Origin: Gammaproteobacteria bacterium UBA3498
GTDB lineage: Bacteria > Pseudomonadota > Gammaproteobacteria > Pseudomonadales > Pseudohongiellaceae
Direction of reading: 5' to 3'
Assembly (NCBI GenBank): GCA_002377605.1
Contig: DFQD01000139.1
Span: 1 to 6,106, forward strand
Length of the DNA: 6,106 nt
Shown: in pieces, positions 6,064-6,106 of the stretch
How positions within the stretch are numbered: the first letter of the stretch is position 1
Layout: each line of letters begins with the position of its first letter
Program-made: the position numbers and the translations under genes
The notes under the pieces: model-generated
Seen by the model: the letters and a program-made list of their open reading frames with translations, nothing else
What the model was told of the DNA's origin: nothing
Databases searched by the model: none

Positions 6064-6106
6064 ATGAATCAGAACAAGTCAATTTTGACGATAGCCTTGC
6101 TGACTG
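6064..6106 (+). CDS. Start of a probable exported or membrane protein, 3'-truncated by window edge
   Basis: An ATG at 6064 opens a frame that continues to the window end: MNQNKSILTIALLT. One lysine followed by a hydrophobic run is typical of a signal peptide or a first membrane helix. It begins 27 nt after the FAH stop on the same strand, fitting a third operon gene, with only a weak purine-rich ribosome site (ACGGA near 6055-6059). A periplasmic solute-binding protein would suit the context, but 14 codons do not show family. Confidence 0.5.
   Translation, partial: MNQNKSILTIALLT

Overview
The window looks like bacterial chromosome of moderate-to-low GC, densely coded, with Shine-Dalgarno-type starts, some of them GTG. 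The gene content (AMP-forming acid:CoA ligase, Nramp-fold transporter, ketopantoate-reductase-like enzyme, FAH-family enzyme, saccharopine-dehydrogenase-like reductase) suits a free-living heterotrophic Pseudomonadota bacterium, perhaps marine. That assignment is inference: no rRNA or marker gene is present. There is no mobile element, CRISPR array, tRNA or rRNA that I can see.

Layout. (1) Bases 2-880, + strand: the 3' three quarters of a saccharopine-dehydrogenase-like / trans-acting enoyl reductase gene whose start lies before the window. (2) Bases 899-4017, - strand: a two-gene set, transcribed ligase first. An AMP-forming ligase resembling oxalyl-CoA synthetase (AAE3/Pcs60 type) is followed after 62 nt by a very divergent Nramp-fold membrane transporter. 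It converges on the first gene with only 18 nt between stop codons. (3) Bases 4018-4248: a 231-nt divergent intergenic region holding candidate promoters. (4) Bases 4249-6036, + strand: a ketopantoate-reductase-like (ApbA/PanE) dehydrogenase and, 12 nt later, an FAH-family enzyme. (5) From 6064 to the window end: the first 14 codons of a probable next gene with a signal-peptide-like beginning.

How they may work together. The two divergent units could form a small-acid catabolic locus: uptake by the Nramp-like carrier or by a periplasmic system beginning at the right edge, CoA activation by the ligase, reduction or oxidation of a 2-oxo/2-hydroxy acid by the ApbA-like enzyme, and C-C bond cleavage or decarboxylation by the FAH-family enzyme. 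This is a hypothesis from context; the substrate is not determined by the sequence. The most unusual element is the transporter, which keeps the Nramp fold pattern but lacks the DPGN and MPH metal-binding signatures. Second is the FAH enzyme, which keeps its metal ligands but has no histidine in the usual catalytic-lid segment.
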